Shown: piece by piece, positions 35,499 through 43,207 of the stretch
How the letters are laid out: each line of letters starts with the position of its first letter
Numbering within the stretch: the stretch's first letter is position 1
Origin: Bradyrhizobium sediminis
Lineage (GTDB): Bacteria > Pseudomonadota > Alphaproteobacteria > Rhizobiales > Xanthobacteraceae
Length of the DNA: 64,000 nucleotides
Assembly: GCF_018736105.1 (NCBI RefSeq)
Contig: NZ_CP076135.1
Span: 1,424,001-1,488,000, forward strand
Reading direction: 5' to 3'
The notes under the pieces: generated by a model
The model's input: only the letters and a program-made list of their open reading frames with translations
Databases searched by the model: none
Told to the model about the DNA's origin: nothing
Position numbers and translations under genes: made by a program

Positions 35499-37127
35499 TC
35501 AGGTCGCGGGCTCCGTTAGCCATTGGCGGACGATGGTAGCGGTTTCGTTGGGGTTGCGTTCGGCCAGTTCGCCGACCCGGTGCACCGATTGGGCGTGGAC
35601 CTGGCCCTGAACCTGGGCGACGTCGATCAGCGTAGCGGTGGCGTTGGGGCCGGGGACCAAGCTCTGGCCGGGCGTGCCTTCGGCCGGCGCGCTGCCGTCA
35701 GTCAGCGCCGGCATCGAGCCGTCACCGGTCAGGCTGGGGATCACTTCGGCCGCCAGGATGCGCCTGACCAGCGGCCGGATCACCATGAACAGCACCACCA
35801 GGCCGAGCAGCATCATGACGCCAAGTTCGATGACGTACATCACGTCGTCCTTGGTGAACTGCAGCATGCCGAGCAGGCCGGTCGGTTCGACGACGGGCGG
35901 GATCACCGGCGGTTCGGCGAATTTGAGGTTCACCACCTCGACCTGGTCGCCGCGCTTCTGGTCGAAGCCGATCGCCGAACGGACCAGCGCCGCGATGCGG
36001 TCGAGCTGCTCCTTGCTGCGGTCCTGGTAGACCATCTCGCCCTTTTCGTTCTTGACATAGGCGCCGTCGACCAGCACGGCGACCGAGATGCGGTTGACCC
36101 GTCCGACCTCGGTCACTTCGGTCTTGGTGGTGCGGGAAATCTCGTAATTGTTGGTTTCCTCGCTCTTCTTGCTCTGGTCGCGCGCGACCGCCGCGTTGTC
36201 CTTGTTCTGGTTGCCCGGCAGCTCGTTGTTGACGGTGACCTGGCCGTTGTCGGCGCCGCTGGCGGAGGACTCTTCCCGGGTCTGGCTCGAGCGCAGCACC
36301 CGGCCCTCGGGATCGAACTTGTCGGAGGTCTGGGTGATCTTGTTGTAGTCGAAGTCGGCCGAGAGCTGGACCCGGGCGCGGCCGGCGCCGACCACCGAGG
36401 ACACGATCGCCTCGATCTCGTTGCGCATCCGCTTTTCGAAGCCAGCCCGGCGCTCGTCACCGATGGCGTTGTCGGCGTCGTTGGCGGCACCATCGGCGAG
36501 CAAACGCCCGGCCTCGTCGACGATCGACACCCGCTGCGGCTTCAAGCCATTGACAGCGGAAGCGACGACGTGGCGGACGGCCCTTATCTGTTGCGGCTCC
36601 AGCGAGCCGCGCACGCGTACCACGATCGAGGCCGACGGCTCCGGCGTTTCGCGCGAAAACAGCGGCCGCTCGGGCAGTACCAGGTGGACGCGGGCCGCCT
36701 GGATGCGGTCGATGGCGCGGATGGTGCGGGCCAGTTCGCCCTCGAGCGCACGCAGGTGATTGATGTTCTGGACGAAGCTGGTGGTGCCGAGCGCGTCGGA
36801 TTTGTCGAAAATCTCGTAGCCGACGCCGCCCCCCCTGGGCAGGCCGCCTTCGGCGAGCTTCATGCGCAGCCGGGTGACCTTGTCCTTCGGCACCATGATC
36901 ACGGCGCCCTCGTTGCGGATCTCGAAGGGAATGGCTTGGCGTTCCAGGTCCTTGATGATCCCCGAGGAGTCCTCGGCGCTGAGGTCGGTGAACAGGGTGG
37001 TCATCTGCGGCGTGGTGACGCGCATGATGACGAAGCCGAAAAAGGCGATCAGCGCGGTTGTCACCGCGATCATCGCCATCAGGCGGGAGGCACCGAGACC
37101 TCTTAGGAAAACTACCAGACCCTGCAC
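35499..37127 (-). CDS. fliF: FliF, flagellar MS-ring protein
   Basis: About 542 residues. Two membrane helices (about 15-35, [20 protein letters not shown], and 440-460, [20 protein letters not shown]) flank the large periplasmic ring-building domains ([60 protein letters not shown]). The C-terminal cytoplasmic tail ([23 protein letters not shown]) binds FliG. I chose GTG 37127 because it has AGGGG upstream and gives the family start [11 protein letters not shown] 37130 or 37169 are alternatives. First gene of the operon. Confidence 0.95.
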   Translation of the reverse strand: MQGLVVFLRGLGASRLMAMIAVTTALIAFFGFVIMRVTTPQMTTLFTDLSAEDSSGIIKDLERQAIPFEIRNEGAVIMVPKDKVTRLRMKLAEGGLPRGGGVGYEIFDKSDALGTTSFVQNINHLRALEGELARTIRAIDRIQAARVHLVLPERPLFSRETPEPSASIVVRVRGSLEPQQIRAVRHVVASAVNGLKPQRVSIVDEAGRLLADGAANDADNAIGDERRAGFEKRMRNEIEAIVSSVVGAGRARVQLSADFDYNKITQTSDKFDPEGRVLRSSQTREESSASGADNGQVTVNNELPGNQNKDNAAVARDQSKKSEETNNYEISRTTKTEVTEVGRVNRISVAVLVDGAYVKNEKGEMVYQDRSKEQLDRIAALVRSAIGFDQKRGDQVEVVNLKFAEPPVIPPVVEPTGLLGMLQFTKDDVMYVIELGVMMLLGLVVLFMVIRPLVRRILAAEVIPSLTGDGSMPALTDGSAPAEGTPGQSLVPGPNATATLIDVAQVQGQVHAQSVHRVGELAERNPNETATIVRQWLTEPAT

Positions 37128-37236
37128 CAACCGCCCCTGAGATTCGGCCCCCAGGAGCCGACTGGGCAATTATTGCCTACGGGATGGTTTCGATATGGTT
37201 AACGACCGTTAAGGGCCGCAGTGAAAGTTGAACATC

Positions 37237-37268
37237 AAAAAAATCGGCTTCTCAGGAAGAAGCCGATT
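37237..37268 (-). terminator. Intrinsic terminator after sciP
   Basis: On the minus strand AATCGGCTTCT pairs with AGAAGCCGATT, followed by a run of seven T (genomic A at 37237-37243). It lies 31 bp beyond the sciP stop and separates sciP from fliF. The plus-strand direction also has a short T-run (TTTT). Confidence 0.85.
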
Positions 37269-37298
37269 TTCATCAAATAAGATGGTCTGCAGGGGGGC

Positions 37299-37574
37299 TT
37301 ACTGGCGATATTGCTGGATACGGGTGGTGCGTAGTCCTGCAAGGCCGTGTTGATCGATGGAAAACTGCCAGGAAAGGAATTCGTCGACCGTCAGTGTGTA
37401 GCGGCTGCAAGCCTCCTCGAGGGAGAGCAGGCCGCCGCGGACTGCGGCAACGACTTCGGCTTTACGGCGGATTACCCACCGTTTCGTACCGGGCGCGGGC
37501 AAATCCGCAATTGTTAACGGACTGCCGTCAGGCCCGATGACGTATTTTACCCTCGGGCGATGGGGTTCTGTCAT
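37299..37574 (-). CDS. sciP: SciP-like CtrA inhibitor (DUF1153)
   Basis: A 91-residue DUF1153 protein, in Caulobacter called SciP, which binds DNA at CtrA-activated promoters and blocks them in G1. Conserved stretch: VKYVIGPDGSPLTIADLPAP, TKRWVIRRKAEVVAAVRGGL, LSLEEACSRYTLTVDEFLSW. The helix-turn-helix lies in the second half. ATG 37574 fits the family start (MTEPHRPRVKYV). It is in the flagellar region, as in other alphaproteobacteria, and has its own terminator and a CtrA-like site upstream. Confidence 0.92.
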   Translation of the reverse strand: MTEPHRPRVKYVIGPDGSPLTIADLPAPGTKRWVIRRKAEVVAAVRGGLLSLEEACSRYTLTVDEFLSWQFSIDQHGLAGLRTTRIQQYRQ

Positions 37575-37629
37575 GGCGTACTCACAAACTCTCAACCACT
37601 AACTCACCATGACAACCTACGCCCTCCGG

Positions 37630-37645
37630 CTTAAAATTTGCCTAA
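37630..37645 (-). promoter_or_regulatory. CtrA-like site upstream of sciP
   Basis: On the minus strand TTAGGCAAATTTTAAG: two TTAA-type halves (TTAG and TTAA) with a seven-base spacer, close to the CtrA consensus TTAA-N7-TTAAC. It lies about 56 bp upstream of the sciP ATG. In Caulobacter sciP is itself activated by CtrA, so a site here is expected. Confidence 0.45.
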
Positions 37646-37765
37646 GCTCAAGGCTTCAATACGAATCTCCTTGAAAATGTCGTCAAAACGGCCCGGCGTC
37701 TGGGGGGCGCCGGGCCGGAACAGGCTGGTGGATATGCCGGGAACGGGCGGCGTCCCGAATGGCGC

Positions 37766-38458
37766 CTAGCTGGTGGTGGGGCGGATCACGCGCCGGATCT
37801 GGTCGGTGGTGTAGTTCTGCCCCCCGATCGAGAGCAGGGCCGGGCTAGCGGTGAGATCGACGGAGTCGACGACGCCCTGGATTTCCGTGGCGATAGCCAC
37901 GTCCTTGCCCGAGCTGTCCTTGCCCGTCGCGGTCAGCTTGTAGATGCCCGCCGGCCATTGCACGCCGTCATTGCCCTTGCCGTCCCAGACGAAACTGGCA
38001 TTGCCCGCACTCAGCGCATAGTTGCCGGAATAGACCGTTTGCCCAGTCGAGTTGGTGATGGTGACCTCGGCGGTTGCGGCCTTGGCAGCCTTCAAATTCC
38101 AGGTTGCCGTATCGTTGAACTGCTGGCTGCTGCCGTCGACGGCGACGGTGTTGCCGACATAGATCAACGCCTGGGTCGCCTGCGCGCTCTTCTCGAGTGC
38201 GATCAGCGACTTCAGCTGCTCGTTCGATTTGAGCTGCTGCTCGACGCCTGCGAACTGCACCAGTTGCTGGGTGAACTGGTTGGTGTCGAGCGGATCGAGC
38301 GGATTCTGGTTCTGCAGCTGCGTCGTGAGCAACGTCAGGAAAGTCTGGAAATTATCCGCAATCCCGGTCGTCGCCGTCGAGGCGGTGGTGGTCTTGTCGG
38401 TGCTCGGCGTCGTCTTTCCCGATACGACCGGCGTTGGCATGGATACGTCGACTGCCAT
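37766..38458 (-). CDS. flgD: FlgD, flagellar hook cap/assembly protein
   Basis: A 230-residue hook-capping protein. The N-terminal signature is NFQTFLTLLTTQLQNQNPLDPLDTNQFTQQLVQFAGVEQQ, followed by a Tudor-like/FnIII region with FVWDGKGNDGVQWPAGIYKLTATGKD. FlgD forms a temporary cap that guides FlgE polymerisation. The ATG has a GAGGAGATC site. It lies 10 bp after fliK, in the same transcript. Confidence 0.95.
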   Translation of the reverse strand: MAVDVSMPTPVVSGKTTPSTDKTTTASTATTGIADNFQTFLTLLTTQLQNQNPLDPLDTNQFTQQLVQFAGVEQQLKSNEQLKSLIALEKSAQATQALIYVGNTVAVDGSSQQFNDTATWNLKAAKAATAEVTITNSTGQTVYSGNYALSAGNASFVWDGKGNDGVQWPAGIYKLTATGKDSSGKDVAIATEIQGVVDSVDLTASPALLSIGGQNYTTDQIRRVIRPTTS

Positions 38459-38468
38459 GGTGATCTCC

Positions 38469-40097
38469 TCAGACCCTGATATCGACGCCGCTGCTCGAAC
38501 CGAGCATGCGGCCATAGGTACGTCCTGCGATGACGGCGGGAATGCTGTCTTCTTCGGCCACGACGAGGCGATGGGCGTTGGGAGCCGATCCGTCCCCGTT
38601 GTTCTGGCCGGATGATGACTGGTCGCGCAGGCTGAACTGCAGGCCGCCGTCGCCGGTCAAGAGCCCGGCGTCGTTGAGCGCGCGCTGCAGCTGCGGGGCG
38701 TCCTGGCGCAACATCGACAGCGTTTCCGCCTTTTCGACCATGAGATGCGAAGTCACGAGGCCGTTGCGGTCGACGTCGATGCGGACGTCGATGCGGCCAA
38801 GATCGGCGGGATCGAGCCGGATTTCGAAGCGGCTCTTGCCACTTCGCGCCGACACGGCAATCTCGAGCGCCAGGCCGCCGAGCGGCACCGCCGCATCGGT
38901 TGCCGCCGTGACGGTCAACGGCGCTGCGGCGGCGGCCGGGCCGGCGTGAAGCTGCGGCTGGATCGCGTTGGCCGCCTGCACGCCAGTGCCGGATGGATCG
39001 AGCGGCGTTGGTCCGGCCTGGGCGGCGGTCGGAGGCGCCAGGCCCGATCCGTTGGCCGCCGATGCCGACGGAGCGCCGGCGGAGCCGTCCGCTTTCGCCG
39101 CGTCGATCGCCTCGTGTCCGGCCTTCGGTTTGCCGGCGGCGGGCGCTGGTTGCGCGACATGACTGGCCGGTGTTGCGGTCGATATGGCTGTCGCGGCGGG
39201 ATCGCCCGTGCCAGGCACGGCGTCGGAGCCATCGGATGCCGCAGTCGGGGTTTGGGTCGCCGCTGCCTTGGCCGGCGTCGCGGCCTTCGGCGCCACCGGC
39301 GCGGCAACGGACGCGGCCAATGCCACGCCGGCCGCCGGGATTGCGTCGGTCTCGGCCGCCGGTTGCGCAGCGGCGGCAGCGGTCGCTGCGGTCTGCGCAT
39401 CGGCCTTTGCCGCGGCGGCTGCATTGGGCGTGCCCGCGGCGGCAGCTGCGCCGGCGTCTGGATCGATCTTGGCCTGCGCGGATGAAGCGACCGCGGAGGC
39501 GCCGGTGTCCGATGCGCTCGCCGCAATGGCGGCGGCTGCGATCGCAAGCGGCGCCGTCGCATTGCCGGACGCGGGCGAAGCAGCAGGAACCGCCGTCGCA
39601 GCGGCAGCAATCGGCACCGCGACCGGGTCGGGCGTCGTCGCGACAGCGCCGTCCTGCACTGCCGGGGCAGCGGCATCGGCCGCAGAATCGTTTGCCGCAG
39701 ACTCGTCGGAGGCCTGCTCTGCGTCTGATCTCGTCGCGGGCTCGCCCTTCGAAGTGCCGGGCCTGGCGTCGGCGCGCGAGGCCGCGTCGGTGTTGATCCC
39801 GGCGCGCCGTCTGGAATTGGCGACACGATCGTCTGCATCGTTCCGGGCCGCCCGGTCGGCAGCCGCGGCGTCGCGCGACCGCCTGACGTCGGCTGCCGTT
39901 GCAGCGGCATCGTCGGAGCGGCGTTGCGAGGCCGATTGTGCATCGGCGTGTGCGTTATCGTTGGCGTCCGGGGGCGCATTGCTGTCGACCAGCGCCGCGA
40001 AGCTGTCGTTTCCAGGCGATTGGTCCGATCTTGCGGACCTCGGCGCCGGCGCCTGAAAAGACACGGATGCAGTTGGATCTGTGGTCACGCTGAACAC
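38469..40097 (-). CDS. fliK: FliK, hook-length control protein
   Basis: A 542-residue protein. Residues 1-~390 are low-complexity Ala/Asp/Pro/Thr sequence as expected for the disordered ruler part. The C-terminal ~120 residues are the Flg_hook domain: LALEIAVSARSGKSRFEIRL, DPADLGRIDVRIDVDRNGLV, MVEKAETLSMLRQDAPQLQR, ALNDAGLLTGDGGLQFSLRD. This domain switches the export specificity when the hook is complete. Start is GTG 40097. It overlaps a long antisense frame that is only an effect of the composition. Confidence 0.93.
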   Translation of the reverse strand: MFSVTTDPTASVSFQAPAPRSARSDQSPGNDSFAALVDSNAPPDANDNAHADAQSASQRRSDDAAATAADVRRSRDAAAADRAARNDADDRVANSRRRAGINTDAASRADARPGTSKGEPATRSDAEQASDESAANDSAADAAAPAVQDGAVATTPDPVAVPIAAAATAVPAASPASGNATAPLAIAAAAIAASASDTGASAVASSAQAKIDPDAGAAAAAGTPNAAAAAKADAQTAATAAAAAQPAAETDAIPAAGVALAASVAAPVAPKAATPAKAAATQTPTAASDGSDAVPGTGDPAATAISTATPASHVAQPAPAAGKPKAGHEAIDAAKADGSAGAPSASAANGSGLAPPTAAQAGPTPLDPSGTGVQAANAIQPQLHAGPAAAAAPLTVTAATDAAVPLGGLALEIAVSARSGKSRFEIRLDPADLGRIDVRIDVDRNGLVTSHLMVEKAETLSMLRQDAPQLQRALNDAGLLTGDGGLQFSLRDQSSSGQNNGDGSAPNAHRLVVAEEDSIPAVIAGRTYGRMLGSSSGVDIRV

Positions 40098-40448
40098 GGG
40101 CGGCCTCTTGCAATGGAACTTGAAGAGGCATCAGCAAGGACCGGGCCATCCCGAGCTTCAAAAAATATCTATATTTTACATAGGCTTACCTGCATGCTGG
40201 GTGAGCTGCGGGGCCGCTGCGCCCTTTCTTTTCCTGCCCGGCGGCAAGATTTGCCGTTGGGCCCCGCGCAAAACGGCCTGGCGTGATTGCTTCGCGGGAA
40301 TGCGGCCTATATTAAAGAGCAGCCTTTCAGCCGCGCCGAAAAGGCCGATCCGCCTTCCCGGTGCCGTTTTCAAGGCTTTCTAACGACAAGGCTTTTTACT
40401 TTGATCGCGAAGCCCTCCGGGCCGCGGTCGCATTGATGACCGGAACCC
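40098..40448. other. Divergent region fliK / mnmA
   Basis: About 350 bp. It contains a short AT-rich palindrome, AAAATAT-CT-ATATTTT at 40162-40177, very different in composition from its surroundings, about 65 bp upstream of fliK. No gene is seen. Promoters for both flanking genes should lie here, but I cannot define a -35/-10 pair with confidence. Confidence 0.45.
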
Positions 40449-41639
40449 ATGCTCAACAGTCTGGATCTCCAAGGCCGTCCACAGGACACCAGGATCGTCG
40501 TCGCCATGTCGGGCGGCGTCGACTCGTCGGTGACGGCTGCGCTGTTGAAGTCCGAGGGCTATGACGTCGTCGGCATCACGCTGCAGCTTTACGATCATGG
40601 CGCTGCCACCCATCGCAAGGGCGCCTGCTGCGCCGGGCAGGACATTCACGACGCCCGCAACGTCGCCGAGCGGATCGGCATCCCGCATTACGTGCTGGAC
40701 TACGAGAACCGCTTTCGCGAATCCGTCATCGACAACTTCGCCGACAGCTATGCTTCGGGCGAGACGCCGGTGCCCTGCATCGAGTGCAACCGTTCGATCA
40801 AGTTTCGCGATCTGCTGGCGACCGCGCGCGAACTCGGCGCCGCTGCGCTCGCGACCGGACATTATGTCGCTTCGCGCCGCTTGCCCGACGGATCGCGCGC
40901 GCTGGTCTGCGCCGCCGACGCCGATCGCGACCAGAGCTATTTCCTGTTTGCGACCACGCGCGAGCAACTCGATTTTCTGCGCTTTCCGCTCGGCGACATG
41001 ACCAAGCCGCAGGCGCGCGAACTGGCGCGGCGCTTCGGTCTCGAGGTCGCGGACAAGCATGACAGCCAGGACATCTGCTTCGTGCCGACCGGGCGCTACA
41101 CCGACATCATCGGCCGGCTGCGGCCGAACGCGGTCGAGCCCGGCGACATCGTCGACCTCGGCGGCCGCGTCATCGGCCGGCATCAGGGCATCGTTCACTT
41201 CACCGTCGGCCAGCGCCGCGGCCTCGGCATCGCCTCCAGCGCGCCGCTCTATGTGGTGCGGCTGGACGCCGGCAGCCGCCGCGTCGTGGTCGGTCCGCGC
41301 GAGGCGCTGCGGATGGATCGGATCCAGTTGCGCGACATCAACTGGATCGGCGACGGCGCGCTCGATGCGGCGGTCGGCGACGGCCTCGAATTGTTCGTGC
41401 GGGTGCGATCGACCCGCGCGCCGCAGCCGGCATGGCTGCGCGCCGCCGACGGCGGCTATGAAGTCGAACTGGTTGCCGGCGAGGAGGGCGTCTCGCCGGG
41501 CCAGGCCTGCGTGTTCTACGATGCTTCTTCAGGGCAGGCGCGCGTGCTCGGCGGCGGTTTCATCAAGAGCGCAACGTCCAGGGGCGCGGTGCGCGAAGCC
41601 GCCGCGCCGCGGCCGCTGGTCGAGGCCGTGCGCGGATAA
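40449..41639 (+). CDS. mnmA: MnmA, tRNA-specific 2-thiouridylase
   Basis: A 396-residue enzyme that thiolates U34 of tRNA Lys, Glu and Gln. PP-loop SGGVDSS (21-27) activates the uridine with ATP. Catalytic Cys 113 ([11 protein letters not shown]) and Cys 210 (QDICFVPTG) match Cys 102/199 of E. coli MnmA. The C-terminal barrel has [20 protein letters not shown] and [19 protein letters not shown]. The protein is about 25 residues longer than E. coli MnmA. No obvious ribosome-binding site before ATG 40449. The pmtA-like gene follows 33 bp downstream. Confidence 0.97.
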   Translation: MLNSLDLQGRPQDTRIVVAMSGGVDSSVTAALLKSEGYDVVGITLQLYDHGAATHRKGACCAGQDIHDARNVAERIGIPHYVLDYENRFRESVIDNFADSYASGETPVPCIECNRSIKFRDLLATARELGAAALATGHYVASRRLPDGSRALVCAADADRDQSYFLFATTREQLDFLRFPLGDMTKPQARELARRFGLEVADKHDSQDICFVPTGRYTDIIGRLRPNAVEPGDIVDLGGRVIGRHQGIVHFTVGQRRGLGIASSAPLYVVRLDAGSRRVVVGPREALRMDRIQLRDINWIGDGALDAAVGDGLELFVRVRSTRAPQPAWLRAADGGYEVELVAGEEGVSPGQACVFYDASSGQARVLGGGFIKSATSRGAVREAAAPRPLVEAVRG

Positions 41640-41672
41640 GAATCTTCAGGCAGATAAATTCAAGGCTGGGGC

Positions 41673-42311
41673 ATGGCTGCAGATATCGACCGCGCGGGGG
41701 TCGCAAAGGCTTATGGGCGCTGGGCGCCGGTCTACGATCTGGTATTCGGCAAGGTATTCGATCAGGGCCGCCAGTCGACCATTGCGGAAGCCGACAAGAT
41801 CGGCGGACGGGTTCTCGACGTCGGCGTCGGCACCGGATTGTCGCTGTCGGACTATTCGCCCACCACGAAACTGTGCGGCGTCGATATTTCCGAGCCGATG
41901 CTGCGCAAGGCGCAGAGCCGCGTGCGCGCGCTCGGTCTCAAGAATGTCGAGACGCTCGCGGTGATGGACGCCAAGAACCTGGCGTTTCCGGATTCGTTCT
42001 TCGATGCGGTGGTGGCGCAGTACGTCATCACCGCGGTGCCTGATCCCGAAGCCACGCTGGATGACTTCATCCGCGTGCTGAAGCCCGGCGGCGAACTCAT
42101 CCTGGTCAATCACATCGGCGCCGAGAGCGGCCCGCGCCGCATCTTCGAACTGGCGTTCGCACCATTGGCGCGCCGGCTCGGCTGGCGGCCTGAATTTCCA
42201 TGGGGCCGCCTGGTGAACTGGGCGGCCAGGCACGGCGGCGTCACCCTGACCGAGCGCCGGCCGATGCCGCCAATGGGGCATTTCTCGCTGATCCGCTACC
42301 GCAAGTCCTGA
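41673..42311 (+). CDS. pmtA: SAM methyltransferase, PmtA-like phospholipid N-methyltransferase
   Basis: A 212-residue class I methyltransferase. The SAM motif is VLDVGVGTGLSLSDY, with post-I acidic residue in LCGVDISEPMLRKA and motif AVVAQYVITAVPDPEATLDD. The N-terminal AYGRWAPVYDLVFGKVFDQGR and C-terminal GRLVNWAARHGGVTLTERRP, together with MGHFSLIRYRKS, match the Rhodobacter/Bradyrhizobium PmtA group that makes phosphatidylcholine from phosphatidylethanolamine. Assignment to PmtA rather than a ubiquinone-type methyltransferase is probable, not certain. Confidence 0.8.
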   Translation: MAADIDRAGVAKAYGRWAPVYDLVFGKVFDQGRQSTIAEADKIGGRVLDVGVGTGLSLSDYSPTTKLCGVDISEPMLRKAQSRVRALGLKNVETLAVMDAKNLAFPDSFFDAVVAQYVITAVPDPEATLDDFIRVLKPGGELILVNHIGAESGPRRIFELAFAPLARRLGWRPEFPWGRLVNWAARHGGVTLTERRPMPPMGHFSLIRYRKS

Positions 42312-42463
42312 GGGGACGGCGGTTTCGCAGGGAACATCCACGCCCCGACGCCCGATACCGGCAATATGCCGGTGTTTCCGCCGACCGGGAGCCCCGGCGG
42401 CGATCCCGATGTCCACCCGAAATAGGCACGTTTGCAGGCACTTGGAGGCGGATGCGGGTTTGC

Positions 42464-42492
42464 TTGACAGGCACCTGACCGACTTCTTATAT
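42464..42492 (+). promoter_or_regulatory. Sigma-70 promoter of the tRNA gene
   Basis: TTGACA at 42464-42469 and TTATAT at 42487-42492 with a 17-bp spacer. A start site near 42499 would be about 40 bp upstream of the tRNA. This is the best consensus-type housekeeping promoter seen in the window. Confidence 0.75.
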
Positions 42493-42539
42493 GCCGCGCG
42501 TTCGCAACCGCGGTATATAGTGCCGTGATGGTGAGCCGT

Positions 42540-42616
42540 GGCGAGGTAGCTCAGCTGGTTAGAGCACGGGAATCATAATCCTGGGGTCGGGGGTTCGAGT
42601 CCCTCTCTCGCTACCA
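42540..42616 (+). tRNA. tRNA with CAT anticodon (probably elongator tRNA-Met)
   Basis: 77 nt with encoded CCA. Acceptor GGCGAGG pairs with TCTCGCT (two G-U pairs), D-arm TAGCTCAGCTGGTTAGAGCA, anticodon stem CGGGA/TCCTG with loop ATCATAA (anticodon CAT), variable GGGTC, T-arm GGGGG-TTCGAGT-CCCTC. Discriminator A. CAT can be elongator Met or lysidine-modified Ile2; the overall body resembles alphaproteobacterial elongator tRNA-Met, but the gene alone does not settle it. No rRNA nearby. Confidence 0.95.
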
Positions 42617-42651
42617 AATCTTTCGTGTCCAGCCCGTATTCCGGCTCCGGA

Positions 42652-42984
42652 CTATTTCCCGCTGCTGTCGATATAAGCCGACCAGGCCGCCGTGGCCAGG
42701 ATCCGCGATGGCTTGCCCTTGCAGGCCGCCTCGACGGCGGCGATCATCGTGGCATCATTGGCTTTCGACTGGTCTTGCTGGCTCGATACGGCCACGTAAT
42801 TGAGGCCGCTCCAGAAACCGTAAATCCACACCGTACCTTCCTGCCTGTGGTCCCGGCTCGAGAGCCAGTAGGCGCATGTGCGGCCGCCGATGCCGGCCAG
42901 ATCCACTGAAGCCTCCTCCGCCGATGCAGCGCCGGCGGCCATGACGAGTGACAGCAGGACGAAGAGTGAATTTCGCATCGGCAT
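42652..42984 (-). CDS. Small secreted protein
   Basis: A 110-residue protein with a Sec signal peptide (MPMRNSLFVLLSLVMAAGAA, SAEE) and a mature domain holding two cysteines: TCAYWLSSRDHRQEGTVWIY, GFWSGLNYVAVSSQQ and ATMIAAVEAACKGKPSRILATAAWSAY. The Cys pair probably forms a disulfide. General shape resembles small periplasmic proteins with an aromatic helix bundle, but no family is named. ATG 42984 has AAGAAG upstream; ATG 42978 is an alternative. Divergent from the large cysteine-repeat gene. Confidence 0.75.
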   Translation of the reverse strand: MPMRNSLFVLLSLVMAAGAASAEEASVDLAGIGGRTCAYWLSSRDHRQEGTVWIYGFWSGLNYVAVSSQQDQSKANDATMIAAVEAACKGKPSRILATAAWSAYIDSSGK

Positions 42985-43136
42985 CCAATTCTTCTTTCTT
43001 GCCAGGATAATCGCCGCTGTTTGGCATCCTCGGCAACACCAATCTCGTGATGATGCGATGGTTGTCGGGGAGGAGTGGCCGGGTGACGCCGCACAACATG
43101 CCGCGCTTTTGACGCAATTTGAAACGTCGCGCCGGT

Positions 43137-43150
43137 TGATCCCGATCAAA
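43137..43150. promoter_or_regulatory. FixK/FNR box upstream of the cysteine-repeat protein
   Basis: TTGATCCCGATCAA, a perfect TTGAT-N4-ATCAA palindrome. Its centre is 64 bp upstream of the ATG at 43208; a start site 41.5 bp from the centre (about 43185) would put TATCAAAC at the -10 position and leave a 5' leader with the AAGGA site. This is the layout of a class II FNR/FixK2-activated promoter. Confidence 0.75.
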
Positions 43151-43207
43151 CTAATTTTCCGGCATCAGTATCAAACTAAATTTTCAGTTGCCTTGAAGGA
43201 TTCATCC

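Noticed and set aside
35523..37106. A 527-codon plus-strand frame
   Set aside because: Antisense of fliF; no domain features.
37197..37214. CtrA-like CCTTAACGGTCGTTAACC upstream of fliF
   Set aside because: The two halves are good but the spacer is six bases instead of seven, so it does not match the CtrA site.
39184..40056. A 290-codon Ala-rich plus-strand frame
   Set aside because: Antisense of the low-complexity part of fliK.
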